DNA of 30,249 nt, taken from IMG/VR virus record IMGVR_UViG_3300048587_000304, positions 1-30,249 of that record. The stretch is one strand, 5' to 3'. The stretch is from a virus. The notes beneath the pieces were generated by a model. It did not search any database. It saw nothing but the letters and a program-made list of their open reading frames with translations, and was not told the DNA's origin. A program made the position numbers and the translations under genes. This document shows positions 1 to 6,425 of the stretch, piece by piece; position 1 is the stretch's first letter, and every line of letters starts with the position of its first letter.

Positions 1-53
1 CGTCACCATCTGTCCCCCGTTCTGAGTTGCGTTCCCCAACAACCGTCCAGCAA

Positions 54-72
54 CCTTAGGTTCACGTTCACA
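54..72 (+). promoter_or_regulatory. Repeated upstream element, copy 1
   Basis: The sequence CCTTAGGTTCACGTTCACA lies 16 bp before the first + strand gene. A near copy, CCTAAGGTTCCTTCACA, lies at 834-850 before the second transcription unit. Both contain the palindrome CCTWAGG followed by TTC and TTCACA. Shared placement upstream of two separately terminated units suggests an operator or promoter element. No good -35/-10 pair is visible here, so whether it binds a repressor, an activator or RNA polymerase is inference. Confidence 0.4.
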
Positions 73-88
73 CCATGGCAAGCACAAA

Positions 89-760
89 ATGATCGGCTCG
101 CGCAAACCACCCCAAAACGCCGGCAGAAAAGCCGTATTCCCGCCGCCGGAACGTGCTATCGTTGCTGGCGTGGCCACTTCGAACAGTGACGAGAACCGCT
201 TTGTGCTGGATGCGATCCTTGCCCGCCGCGCCGAGCTCGGGTCGGCGGCGCAGGTAGCGCGGGAGATTGGCGTGTCACCTGCCCATGTGAGCGCCGTGAT
301 CCGCCAGGGAAAGCACGCAGCCGGAGGTCAGGTGCTCGCGTGGCTGCTCCACCGCTACTTCGGCGGCAGTCATGACGCATTCGTTGCGGCCGCTCCTATG
401 GGTTGGCACGCCTGGATCTCGCGCGGGGTGCGGCGCCTGCCGGAGCTAGCCCCCGCGCCGACCGTATCTCCCCGCCGCCGATCTACGGTGCCGATCTTGA
501 CCGCGGTGCCGCCGCCAGTGCGCGACAGTGTGTCATCATGGGCGCGCGAGCTCTCCGAGGTGCTGGAGGAGAGTGGCCACGACCCGGCGGCAGTGAGAGA
601 CGTGATCGCGCGCTTGATCATCGAACACGGCCAGCACCACGAGTCCGCGATCCGGTTCGCAACACGCGCCGTGGACATGCTCGGGGCGCTGGCAATCTCG
701 CGAGAATCCGCGGTGCAGTCCGTGTCGCCAGCGCCAAAAGAGCGGGTTCGTAAGGGCTGA
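89..760 (+). CDS. Helix-turn-helix phage regulator candidate
   Basis: A 223-residue protein with one recognisable segment, about residues 50-75, that reads as a helix-turn-helix: AAQVAREIGVSPAHVSAVI, with the turn at IGVS. It is followed by a basic, proline-rich linker and an acidic helical C-terminal half (about 145-210). It is the only gene between the upstream element at 54-72 and the terminator at 781-811, so it is probably monocistronic. That layout fits a lysogeny or early-switch regulator, but the family is not recognised. The ATG at 89 has no strong Shine-Dalgarno; an in-frame GTG near 170 would give a protein starting just before the HTH domain, so the first 27 residues are uncertain. 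Confidence 0.6.
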   Translation: MIGSRKPPQNAGRKAVFPPPERAIVAGVATSNSDENRFVLDAILARRAELGSAAQVAREIGVSPAHVSAVIRQGKHAAGGQVLAWLLHRYFGGSHDAFVAAAPMGWHAWISRGVRRLPELAPAPTVSPRRRSTVPILTAVPPPVRDSVSSWARELSEVLEESGHDPAAVRDVIARLIIEHGQHHESAIRFATRAVDMLGALAISRESAVQSVSPAPKERVRKG

Positions 761-780
761 CGATTTTTCCGGCGTGATAG

Positions 781-811
781 ACGCGGCGCCAGGGTGGCGC
801 CGCGTTTTTTT
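781..811 (+). terminator. Rho-independent terminator after the HTH gene
   Basis: A perfect 10-bp stem, ACGCGGCGCC pairing with GGCGCCGCGT, encloses the five-base loop AGGGT and is followed by seven T residues (805-811). It lies 20 bp after the stop of the 89-760 gene and separates that gene from the early operon downstream. It is the only textbook intrinsic terminator seen in the window. Confidence 0.92.
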
Positions 812-833
812 ATTGCCGTGCCGTCAACCGCCC

Positions 834-850
834 CCTAAGGTTCCTTCACA
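834..850 (+). promoter_or_regulatory. Repeated upstream element, copy 2, with weak promoter
   Basis: CCTAAGGTTCCTTCACA is a near repeat of the element at 54-72. It lies between the terminator at 781-811 and the first gene of the early operon. A weak sigma-70-like pair can be drawn: TTGCCG at 813-818, a 17-bp spacer, and TAAGGT at 836-841 inside the element. The -35 matches 4 of 6 consensus bases and the -10 only 3 of 6. A promoter is needed about here because the terminator precedes it; a sequence-specific operator is the alternative or additional reading. Confidence 0.4.
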
Positions 851-898
851 GGGTTGCGGTGCAAGGGGCGCCGCCACATCCCAGCGGGGGATACGGCA

Positions 899-1174
899 AT
901 GGGGACGATCGCAGCTTGTCCGGTTTGGCTTGAGTCCAAGCGTCACGAGATTGTTAGTTCGCATGACGTAACGACCGAGATCGGTTGTCGCCAGGCGGCG
1001 CGCGAGTTGCGGATCGAGGGGGCGCGAGTAGGTGGCCGGCGTGGCCTCGCACTCGCGGCGTTGGCTCGAGCGTTCGATCGCCTGGGGAGCGCGATCGAAC
1101 AGGACTCGTCAGCGCTGCGGGTGCAGGCCGGACGCGAGCTCGGTCAGGCATACGAGATCGCGAGGGCGGCGTGA
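899..1174 (+). CDS. Small early protein of unknown function
   Basis: This is a 91-residue protein, first in the early operon. I chose ATG 899 rather than the ATG at 854 because a G-rich stretch (about 882-889) lies just upstream and the earlier segment reads as non-coding. The sequence is mostly helical and charged, with a central Arg/Gly-rich part and a C-terminal amphipathic helix. No family is recognised. A small DNA-binding regulator is possible from its size and position, but no clear HTH can be drawn. Its stop overlaps the next start as TGATG. Confidence 0.5.
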   Translation: MGTIAACPVWLESKRHEIVSSHDVTTEIGCRQAARELRIEGARVGGRRGLALAALARAFDRLGSAIEQDSSALRVQAGRELGQAYEIARAA

Positions 1175-1521
1175 TGCGCGGCTCACCTGTGCTCGCGACC
1201 TGCAGCTGCGGGCGCACGTACACCCGCCGCCAGTGGCTCGCGCTGCCGCTGGTAGGCGTGCAGAAGGACCACCACGGGCACCCGGCGCTCAGCTGCCGTA
1301 ACTGCACCTGCGGCAGCACCCGGACCGTGGACGTGGAGCTGGACCCCGAGACCGCCCCGCTGAACGTGTTTCGGCGGAAGCTCGAGGCGCTGGTAAGGGT
1401 CGCACTGGTCCACGCTCACGGGGGCGGCACAGCCGAGGATTGGACCGTGGTCGCGTGCGAGCTCGCGGACCTGGCTCTCGAGGCGCAAACGAACGCGGAC
1501 CGGGTCTCGCGCAGGGGATGA
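1174..1521 (+). CDS. Zinc-ribbon-like early protein
   Basis: A 115-residue protein with an N-terminal Cys cluster: CSCG at residues 10-13 and CRNCTCG at about 42-48, separated by a conserved-looking RRQWLALPLVG segment. This arrangement is typical of a zinc ribbon. The C-terminal half is helical. ATG 1174 overlaps the previous stop, with GAGGG 7 nt upstream; a GTG at 1171 is also in frame. Metal binding is inferred from the cysteines. Partner and role are unknown. The 114 bp after this gene (1522-1635) hold no convincing gene. Confidence 0.55.
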   Translation: MRGSPVLATCSCGRTYTRRQWLALPLVGVQKDHHGHPALSCRNCTCGSTRTVDVELDPETAPLNVFRRKLEALVRVALVHAHGGGTAEDWTVVACELADLALEAQTNADRVSRRG

Positions 1522-1635
1522 ACCCATCTCCCGCCTCGTATCGGGTCAACGATCGAGCAGGCAGCCGCGCACCCCTCCTGGCCGGCGCCGCGGATCGTTT
1601 GCCCGCTACGGGGCGGCAGCAACGGAGCAACGAAC

Positions 1636-1926
1636 ATGCGGACTCTCATGATCCTGATCGCGGCGCTGGCCGCATCCTGCGCGGTGCCGGAAACGCCGGA
1701 GCTGCCGTGTTCGCTCGGCGGCAACGACTGCCCCGACGCGGCCCCGCTGTGCGTCGTGTGGAGCTACACGGACGCAAGGTGCGCGGCACCGCTACCACTG
1801 GAGCCGGGCGCAACGCGGGTGCCGCCGGAGTTGTGCGGGACCTGCGGACAGCCCGTGGCATGGCTCGGACAGCACTACGTGGTTTGCCTGCCGGACGAAT
1901 ATGCGCACAGGTGCCCAAATGAATGA
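1636..1926 (+). CDS. Cys-rich lipoprotein, early region
   Basis: A 96-residue protein with a signal peptide ending in the lipobox LAASC, giving a predicted lipidated Cys at residue 15. The mature part has about nine more cysteines in a compact, presumably disulphide-bonded domain (segments such as CSLGGNDCPDAAPLC and CGTCG). GGAG lies 8 nt before the ATG. It should be exported and anchored in the inner or outer membrane. An envelope lipoprotein in an early operon could act in superinfection exclusion or lysogenic conversion, but this is inference from location. It overlaps the nuclease gene downstream by 8 nt, so the two are probably co-translated. Confidence 0.7.
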   Translation: MRTLMILIAALAASCAVPETPELPCSLGGNDCPDAAPLCVVWSYTDARCAAPLPLEPGATRVPPELCGTCGQPVAWLGQHYVVCLPDEYAHRCPNE

Positions 1927-2743
1927 AGATCGCAACGGCTATGACCTGATTGACGCGGTGAATTACAGCACGCTCAAGCAGATTTGGGCCATGTCGCCCA
2001 GGCATTACCAGCACGCCTTGAGGTACGGCAGCAAGAGCTCGCCCGCGCTGGTGACCGGGACGCTGGCACACACCGCGGTGCTCGAGCCGCACCTGCTCGA
2101 GTCGCGGTATCTGGTGCGGCCGCCGGGGCTGGACGGGCGCACCAAGGCCGGCAAGGAATGGTTGGCGGAACACGCAGAATCCGGGCGCACGATCGTGACC
2201 GAAGAGCAGTATGCGAACGCGCTCGCGATCGGGGAAGCGGTACGGCGCCACCCGTACGCGCGCGAGTTGCTGGCCGCGGGCGTGGCCGAGACGACGGTGG
2301 TTTGGAACGACGAGGAGACCGGGGAGCGACTCAAGGGGCGGATCGATTGGCTGACTCCGGGCCACATCGTGGACCTGAAAACGACCGCGAAGATCAAGCC
2401 GCGAGATTTCCAGGCGCAGGCCGCGCGGCTTGGATACCCGATGCAATTCGCGCTTTACAGTGACGGTGTCGCGGCAACGTTGGGCGCGCGCGGCTTCTTC
2501 GTGATCGCGGTGGAGTCCGCGCCACCGTTCGATGTGGTCGTGTACTCGATTCCCGAAGACGTGATCGAGCAGGGTCGCGAAGACTACCGCGAGGCGCTGC
2601 ACACGCTCATACGCTGCCGCGAACTCCGGGAGTGGCCGGGCGTCGCGGGCGTGGCGCCGATCGAGTTTCGGCTGCCAGCGTGGGCGGTGGGGAGCGATGA
2701 GGACGATATGAGCGATCTGGATTTCGGAGGTGAGACAGCATGA
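1919..2743 (+). CDS. RecB/RecE-type PD-(D/E)XK exonuclease
   Basis: A 274-residue protein of the phage PDDEXK family (DUF3799, related to the exonuclease VIII/RecE C-terminal domain). Visible motifs are in the expected order: H51 in GTLAHTAVLEP, E124, D143 in GRIDWL, D152 and K154 in IVDLKTT, and the RecB-family QxxxY motif Q176 to Y180. All predicted catalytic residues are present. Such enzymes resect double-stranded DNA 5'-to-3' to leave a single strand for annealing in phage recombination and replication. The start is ATG 1919, with AGG 8 nt upstream, rather than ATG 1901, which would overlap the lipoprotein gene further. The next two genes overlap it by 4 nt and probably handle the single-stranded product. 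No RecT or Red-beta homologue is recognised beside it. Confidence 0.85.
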   Translation: MNEDRNGYDLIDAVNYSTLKQIWAMSPRHYQHALRYGSKSSPALVTGTLAHTAVLEPHLLESRYLVRPPGLDGRTKAGKEWLAEHAESGRTIVTEEQYANALAIGEAVRRHPYARELLAAGVAETTVVWNDEETGERLKGRIDWLTPGHIVDLKTTAKIKPRDFQAQAARLGYPMQFALYSDGVAATLGARGFFVIAVESAPPFDVVVYSIPEDVIEQGREDYREALHTLIRCRELREWPGVAGVAPIEFRLPAWAVGSDEDDMSDLDFGGETA

Positions 2744-3207
2744 GCAAGCCAGTTGATTACGATCAGTTGTTCCCCGGAAGATTCCTGAAGGCCGGCCTCC
2801 TCGGTGGCAAAGCGGTCACGCTCGAGATCGTGGACGTGGACGTGGAAGCGCTGCCGCAGGACAACGGCAAGGATCGCGTGCGCGGTGTCATCTCGTTCCG
2901 CGGGACTGACAAGCAGCTCGTGCTCAACAGCACGAACGGCCAGTGCTTCCGTGCCATGTTCGGGAAGCGCGTGCCGGACTGGATCGGGAAGCGCGTCACC
3001 CTGCGCCCGGATCGCGATCGGTTCGGCGGCAAAGTTGTGGATTGCATCCGCATCGCCGGCAGCCCCGACATAGCCGAAGCGCTCGAGGTGGAGATCGCGC
3101 TGCCGCGCAAAAAGCCGCGCATGGTCCGCCTCGAGAAAACGACCACGAAACCGGCCGCGAACGAGCCGGCGCAGCAGCAACCTACGAACGAGGAGCCTAG
3201 CAAATGA
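2740..3207 (+). CDS. Conserved phage protein beside the exonuclease
   Basis: A 155-residue protein opening with YDQLFPGRFLKAGLLGGK and containing a FRAMFGKRVPDWIGKRVTL segment. I recognise this pattern from phage genes of unknown function often placed near recombination genes. The core of alternating beta strands (about 25-125) could be an OB-like fold. The tail from about 130 is polar and rich in Pro, Asn, Gln and Glu, as if disordered. Because it is translationally coupled to a RecE-type nuclease and to an SSB-like gene, it may bind or anneal single-stranded DNA. That role is inferred from context only. GAGG lies upstream of the ATG. Confidence 0.7.
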   Translation: MSKPVDYDQLFPGRFLKAGLLGGKAVTLEIVDVDVEALPQDNGKDRVRGVISFRGTDKQLVLNSTNGQCFRAMFGKRVPDWIGKRVTLRPDRDRFGGKVVDCIRIAGSPDIAEALEVEIALPRKKPRMVRLEKTTTKPAANEPAQQQPTNEEPSK

Positions 3208-3521
3208 GCGGTGGAGCAAAGAGGTTTGATTGTCTGGTCGGGCGCAAGTACAAGGCGCGCGACGGGTCCGAGAAAACGAACTGGACCAAGATCGGCGTCG
3301 CATTCGAGGGGCGTGATGGCGGCATGAACGTGACGCTGGACGCGTTCCCGGTCGGGGGCGGCTTTATCATCCGCGAGCCGAAGGAGTACGATCCGAACGC
3401 CGCCCGCGGTGGAGCTCGAGGCGGCGGCGGAGGTGGTGCGGCTCGAGGTGGAGGCGGGTTTGACGATGCGGACTACGGCGCAGGCATGAACTCGCCACCG
3501 GACGACGACATCGGATTCTGA
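3204..3521 (+). CDS. Small SSB-like protein with acidic C-terminal tip
   Basis: A 105-residue protein in three parts: a compact beta-rich N-terminal domain (about 5-62), a Gly/Arg-rich flexible linker (about 67-88), and the C-terminal end DDDIGF. Bacterial SSB ends in a Gly-rich linker plus DDDIPF, the hub that recruits replication and repair proteins. The tip and linker here are a close mimic, while the N-terminal domain is about half the length of a standard SSB OB fold. It overlaps the preceding gene by 4 nt and completes a nuclease/partner/SSB-like set. The likely role is coating single-stranded DNA and recruiting host SSB-interacting proteins. Single-stranded DNA binding by this short domain is inference. 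Confidence 0.6.
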   Translation: MSGGAKRFDCLVGRKYKARDGSEKTNWTKIGVAFEGRDGGMNVTLDAFPVGGGFIIREPKEYDPNAARGGARGGGGGGAARGGGGFDDADYGAGMNSPPDDDIGF

Positions 3522-3531
3522 TCTAGACGCA

Positions 3532-3550
3532 GCCCCGGACAGCACGGGGC
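3532..3550 (+). terminator. Weak hairpin after the recombination genes
   Basis: GCCCCG (3532-3537) pairs with CGGGGC (3545-3550) around a 7-nt loop, followed by only CTTTG. It lies 10 bp after the stop of the SSB-like gene. The short T run makes full termination unlikely; an attenuator or mRNA 3'-end stabiliser fits better. Confidence 0.3.
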
Positions 3551-3600
3551 CTTTGCCAGCCGACGCTGACCCGGAACAAGCGGCGCGCTCGAGCGTGAAG

Positions 3601-3616
3601 GGATTCGTTTGAATCC
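3601..3616 (+). promoter_or_regulatory. Perfect short inverted repeat before the small-gene run
   Basis: GGATTC and GAATCC form a perfect 6-bp inverted repeat around GTTT, 32 bp upstream of the 3649 gene. The 127-bp gap 3522-3648 is the only sizeable break in the early operon and holds both this repeat and the hairpin at 3532-3550. It may be an operator or a second promoter region, but no good promoter hexamers are visible. Confidence 0.25.
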
Positions 3617-3648
3617 GCGAAATTAACAGCCGGAGAATTTAACGAGCC

Positions 3649-3885
3649 ATGAAACTCTGTATCCACGTAAGACCGCGAGATGACGGGCAAGGTTGGGCCG
3701 TTGACGTGTTCGACGGACGCCGCGCCTGGACCAAAACCCACCTCGGAGAGAGCCCTCTGAACAAGGCTGAGGCTCACAGGCTGGCTCACAAACTCCGCGA
3801 CCCGAAATTTTACACCGCACGAACGAAGCGCGCGGTTAACAGCCTGACCGTCGAGCGCGGGCCGAAGGTGGTGCCGCATGAGTAG
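3649..3885 (+). CDS. Small hypothetical early protein
   Basis: A 78-residue basic protein with no recognised family. It begins with a beta-rich stretch (LCIHVRPRDDGQGWAVDVFD) and continues into a helical segment with several Lys, His and Arg residues. It starts the second group of early genes after the 3522-3648 gap. Its TAG stop follows the ATG of the next gene, an 8-nt overlap. No Cys cluster, membrane segment or catalytic motif is visible. Confidence 0.6.
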   Translation: MKLCIHVRPRDDGQGWAVDVFDGRRAWTKTHLGESPLNKAEAHRLAHKLRDPKFYTARTKRAVNSLTVERGPKVVPHE

Positions 3886-4135
3886 CCCCGGACATGACGA
3901 GCTACGCCGATGGCGAGAGCAAGGGCGAGCGCCGGCCGGGTCTTGCCCGTTTTGCGCGTCGCGAATCTCTGTGGTCGAGCGCGACGGCGTCTTTGTGGCT
4001 CGCTGCTCGCACAGGGGATGCGGGGCACGAGGACCGAAGCACCATGACCTGACTCGTGCGTGCGATCTCTTTTGCTGCCCGCCGCAGAGGACGGCTGGCG
4101 GCATGGGTGGCATCGATGCCGGAGGTGTGCTGTGA
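3878..4135 (+). CDS. Lar-like zinc-ribbon protein, candidate anti-restriction
   Basis: An 85-residue protein with CPFC at residues 23-26 followed by ARCSHRGCGARGP (C43 and C48). CPFC, then C-x(2-4)-C-G-A-x-G-P, is the signature of the Lar/restriction-alleviation family. In the Rac prophage, Lar reduces type I restriction by stimulating host modification. Two more cysteines near residues 66-67 fall outside the motif. The family is also used by phages as a general zinc ribbon, so the anti-restriction role is likely but not certain. A Mom-like gene lies later in the same run of genes. Confidence 0.6.
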   Translation: MSSPGHDELRRWREQGRAPAGSCPFCASRISVVERDGVFVARCSHRGCGARGPKHHDLTRACDLFCCPPQRTAGGMGGIDAGGVL

Positions 4136-4371
4136 GCAATTCCCAGTGGCACGACGACCAGGCGACGGGCGAACGCGCGTTGCGCGAGCACAAGCGCCGC
4201 GCCGATCTTGACTCGCGACTGGGTGACGCGTTGCGCGCTAGCGGCATCAACGCGGCCGACGCGCTTGCGGTGCAGGCGCTCTACGCGACAGCCGGGCAGT
4301 CGGGCTCACACCGGATCGTCTCGGCCCTGCGAGCCATCGAGGCATGGCTCAGAGAGGGAGGCGCGCTGTGA
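4132..4371 (+). CDS. Small helical hypothetical protein
   Basis: A 79-residue protein starting at GTG 4132, inside the stop region of the Lar-like gene (GTGA overlap). It is predicted almost all-helical and charged: a polar N-terminus, a basic helix (about 16-35) and an Ala-rich C-terminal half. No cysteines, membrane segment or known motif. The GTG start was chosen because it continues the coupled-overlap pattern of the operon and because the extension upstream would lie inside the neighbouring gene. Confidence 0.55.
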   Translation: MSNSQWHDDQATGERALREHKRRADLDSRLGDALRASGINAADALAVQALYATAGQSGSHRIVSALRAIEAWLREGGAL

Positions 4372-4892
4372 GCGACGAGAGTGTCTGCTCGGTCTGCTCA
4401 CGCCTCACCGGCTTTGGCGACGAGGATCGGTTTGAGCCGCCCGTGAACCTCGCCCGGTGCCCTGCTCCAGGTGGCCTGGAGTGCCGAGCCGTAGCGCAAG
4501 CGGTTGCCCCGCTCCGACGCGAAAACGAGGTTCTGCGCTCAAATAGCGACCATCTCAGCTCTGAGAACGCCTCGCTGTCCAGGCAGGTCGAGTCGATGGC
4601 GATGCGCATCGAGAGCCTCGCCGAGGAGCTGGCCAAGCCGGAGGACGTGAGACTGCGCGATGTGCTCGATGCGCTCGACGGGCGCGCGGTCATCTTCGAC
4701 AGCCTGGGGGCACGTGTGACGCACTTGCTCGACGAGATGGGCGAGTGGATCGCTCGGGCGGGAGAGGCCGAGCGGCTCGTAGAGGCTGCTCGCCGCAGCC
4801 TGGCTTCCGTAGGCGAGAGCATGACCGAGCACGCCTACCAGGAGCTCGCCTCTGCACTTGAGGCGCCTCCGGCTACCGATGGGGCAAAGTGA
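4368..4892 (+). CDS. Cys-motif plus coiled-coil protein
   Basis: A 174-residue protein starting at GTG 4368 (GTGA overlap with the previous stop). The N-terminus has a CSVC pair (about residues 7-10) and further cysteines near 33 and 42, suggesting a small zinc site. A long heptad-patterned region (about 50-90, including ENEVLRSNSDHLSSENASL) predicts a coiled coil. The C-terminal third is helical. It is the first of a series of coiled-coil early proteins. Function is unknown; oligomeric scaffolds or host-takeover proteins are possible. Confidence 0.6.
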   Translation: MSDESVCSVCSRLTGFGDEDRFEPPVNLARCPAPGGLECRAVAQAVAPLRRENEVLRSNSDHLSSENASLSRQVESMAMRIESLAEELAKPEDVRLRDVLDALDGRAVIFDSLGARVTHLLDEMGEWIARAGEAERLVEAARRSLASVGESMTEHAYQELASALEAPPATDGAK

Positions 4893-5320
4893 TGGACCGG
4901 TCGTATCGTGACTCGGACGGCAATCGTGTTGACCTGGCTGTTCTCTGCGTGCGTGAACCGGGGTGGGCCACGAACCGCATCCTGGAACTGACCCGACAAG
5001 TCGACGCGCTCTTGCGCGGCAACGACCAAATGAGGCTGATTGCCGGGCTTCCGCTGCCGCCTGAAGTCGTAGCCAAGTTGAGAGAGGCCGATCGCCTCCG
5101 CAAGCTGTTCGACGACGCGGGACAGGGCGAGCACAACGTGCTGGCTCTGGTCGACCACTACCAGCGCAACTCGATGGACGCCGACGAACGGCTCCGTGCG
5201 GTCCGCAAACTCCTTGAGGAAAACGGGTGCGAGTGCCCATGCGACCACCACCCGGATGAGCGCGGACCGGACTGTGAAATCTGCCTCGCGTGTCTCATCG
5301 GAGAGGCGGTGGGGAAGTGA
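4889..5320 (+). CDS. Helical protein with C-terminal Cys/His cluster
   Basis: A 143-residue protein; the start is GTG 4889, or ATG 4892 immediately after. Residues 30-110 are mostly helical and charged. The C-terminus packs a metal-binding-like cluster, CECPCDHH followed by CEICLAC (about 113-135). It overlaps the previous gene by 4 nt. The pairing of a helical body with a Cys cluster recurs in this operon. No family is recognised and no enzymatic motif is seen. Confidence 0.6.
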   Translation: MMDRSYRDSDGNRVDLAVLCVREPGWATNRILELTRQVDALLRGNDQMRLIAGLPLPPEVVAKLREADRLRKLFDDAGQGEHNVLALVDHYQRNSMDADERLRAVRKLLEENGCECPCDHHPDERGPDCEICLACLIGEAVGK

Positions 5321-5364
5321 GTTCGTGCAGAGCAACGAATGCGAACGCACAATGAGGCAGACCC

Positions 5365-5664
5365 ATGCGCGCTCTAATCCTGGCCATGCTGCTCTCCGGA
5401 TGTGCGCTCGAATCTGCAGGCGAGAGTCGCACTCCTGTCATCAACGTTGAAGTTGACGAGATGCGCGAATGCGATGTGCTGAACCCGCAATGCGCAGAAG
5501 ACGAAGTATGCGTCCGGCATCTCGAGCCAGCGCCAGAGGTCATCGCTTGCGCAAAGGATGCGGAGAAGGCGCAGAGCTGCGAGTGCATCACGAATGCTGT
5601 AGGCAAGGGCGGCGCAACAGTTTGGATCTGCGTTGATGCGTGGGTCTGCGAGGAGGCAACATGA
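5365..5664 (+). CDS. Second Cys-rich early lipoprotein
   Basis: A 99-residue protein with a short signal peptide ending in the lipobox LLSGC (lipidated Cys at residue 13). The mature chain is acidic and has about eight further cysteines, including CDVLNPQCAEDEVC and CEC. Its style resembles secreted Cys-rich proteins of Myxococcota. It has no obvious sequence identity with the lipoprotein at 1636-1926 beyond this design. It lies 44 bp after the preceding stop and ends in an ATGA overlap with the coiled-coil gene. A surface role such as superinfection exclusion is inferred from its early position. Confidence 0.65.
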   Translation: MRALILAMLLSGCALESAGESRTPVINVEVDEMRECDVLNPQCAEDEVCVRHLEPAPEVIACAKDAEKAQSCECITNAVGKGGATVWICVDAWVCEEAT

Positions 5665-6425
5665 GCAGATGGGTGAATGCGATTGCAACACTGATCGAAG
5701 GCTGCGCGGATGCCATGCGCGAGGCCGCGGGCGCTCACTCTGAGTTTGAGTACAAGCAGATCAAGCAAGAGCTGCTGGATCTGAAAGCTCAGCTCATCGA
5801 GGCGAACGCGGAGCGCGATGAGATCTATGACGAACTCGACTTCGCGCGGAAGGAGCACGAAGCGCACAAGGCGTATGTGCTGAAGCAGTCGAACGAACTT
5901 CGCGATGCGCTTGAGCCGCTGCGCAACGAAGGCGAGGCGCACGACACGAAAACGCTCTTGGGTCGAATTGGAAACATGGTTGTCGAGCGCAACGCGGCCG
6001 TTAGCGAAGCGGCCCGGCGGCTTGATGAGCTCGTTGATTGCGATATAGCAGCCGAGACGGCAGACGCTGATCTGCGCGCGGCGCTCGGCGAGTTCCTTAC
6101 GAAAAGCGACTTTGAGACGCCGCTTGATGCCGTGAGACACCTGGTGTCATGGCTGTCAGCCAGCAGAGCCAACGGCGCAGAGCTTGAGCGGCAACTGCGA
6201 GCCGCCAAGGATGACGCCGACCATCAGCGGATGCTTGCCAAGTCGTATCAGGACTCAGACCACGCGGCGCGGGCGAAGGTGCGGGAGCTTGAAGCTCAAC
6301 TCGAAGCCATACGCATCAGGCAGCCGCAGGTGAACGTCATCACGACAGCCGATCCTGAGAGCCAACGACGAGCGGCGGAAGAGCTCAAGGAGTTCTTTCC
6401 GCAGCGGACCGAGGTTGGACTATGA
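5661..6425 (+). CDS. Long coiled-coil early protein
   Basis: A 254-residue protein starting at ATG 5661, preceded by an ideal AGGAGG 4 nt upstream; the in-frame ATG at 5640 lies inside the lipoprotein gene and lacks this signal. Charged heptads fill about residues 28-90 and 170-220 and predict two coiled-coil segments. There are only two cysteines and no transmembrane segment or catalytic motif. It is an elongated, probably dimeric cytoplasmic protein of unknown function. It overlaps both neighbours by 4 nt. Confidence 0.65.
   Translation: MSRWVNAIATLIEGCADAMREAAGAHSEFEYKQIKQELLDLKAQLIEANAERDEIYDELDFARKEHEAHKAYVLKQSNELRDALEPLRNEGEAHDTKTLLGRIGNMVVERNAAVSEAARRLDELVDCDIAAETADADLRAALGEFLTKSDFETPLDAVRHLVSWLSASRANGAELERQLRAAKDDADHQRMLAKSYQDSDHAARAKVRELEAQLEAIRIRQPQVNVITTADPESQRRAAEELKEFFPQRTEVGL

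Noticed and set aside
75-92. Five-codon leader ATG to TGA (MASTK) overlapping the 89 start as ATGA
   Set aside because: A coupling leader is possible but the frame is too short to support, and no Shine-Dalgarno precedes it.
1522-1635. Possible small gene between 1521 and 1636
   Set aside because: The open frames there are shadows of the neighbouring genes and lack a start with a ribosome binding site.
1646-2602. A 318-codon - strand open frame
   Set aside because: It is antisense to the lipoprotein and the PD-(D/E)XK nuclease, which has a full set of catalytic motifs on the + strand.
3601-3616. GGATTC/GAATCC repeat as the 3' end of a tRNA or an attachment site
   Set aside because: The sequence differs from a T-arm in loop length and composition, no acceptor stem is present, and no second copy was noticed at another place.
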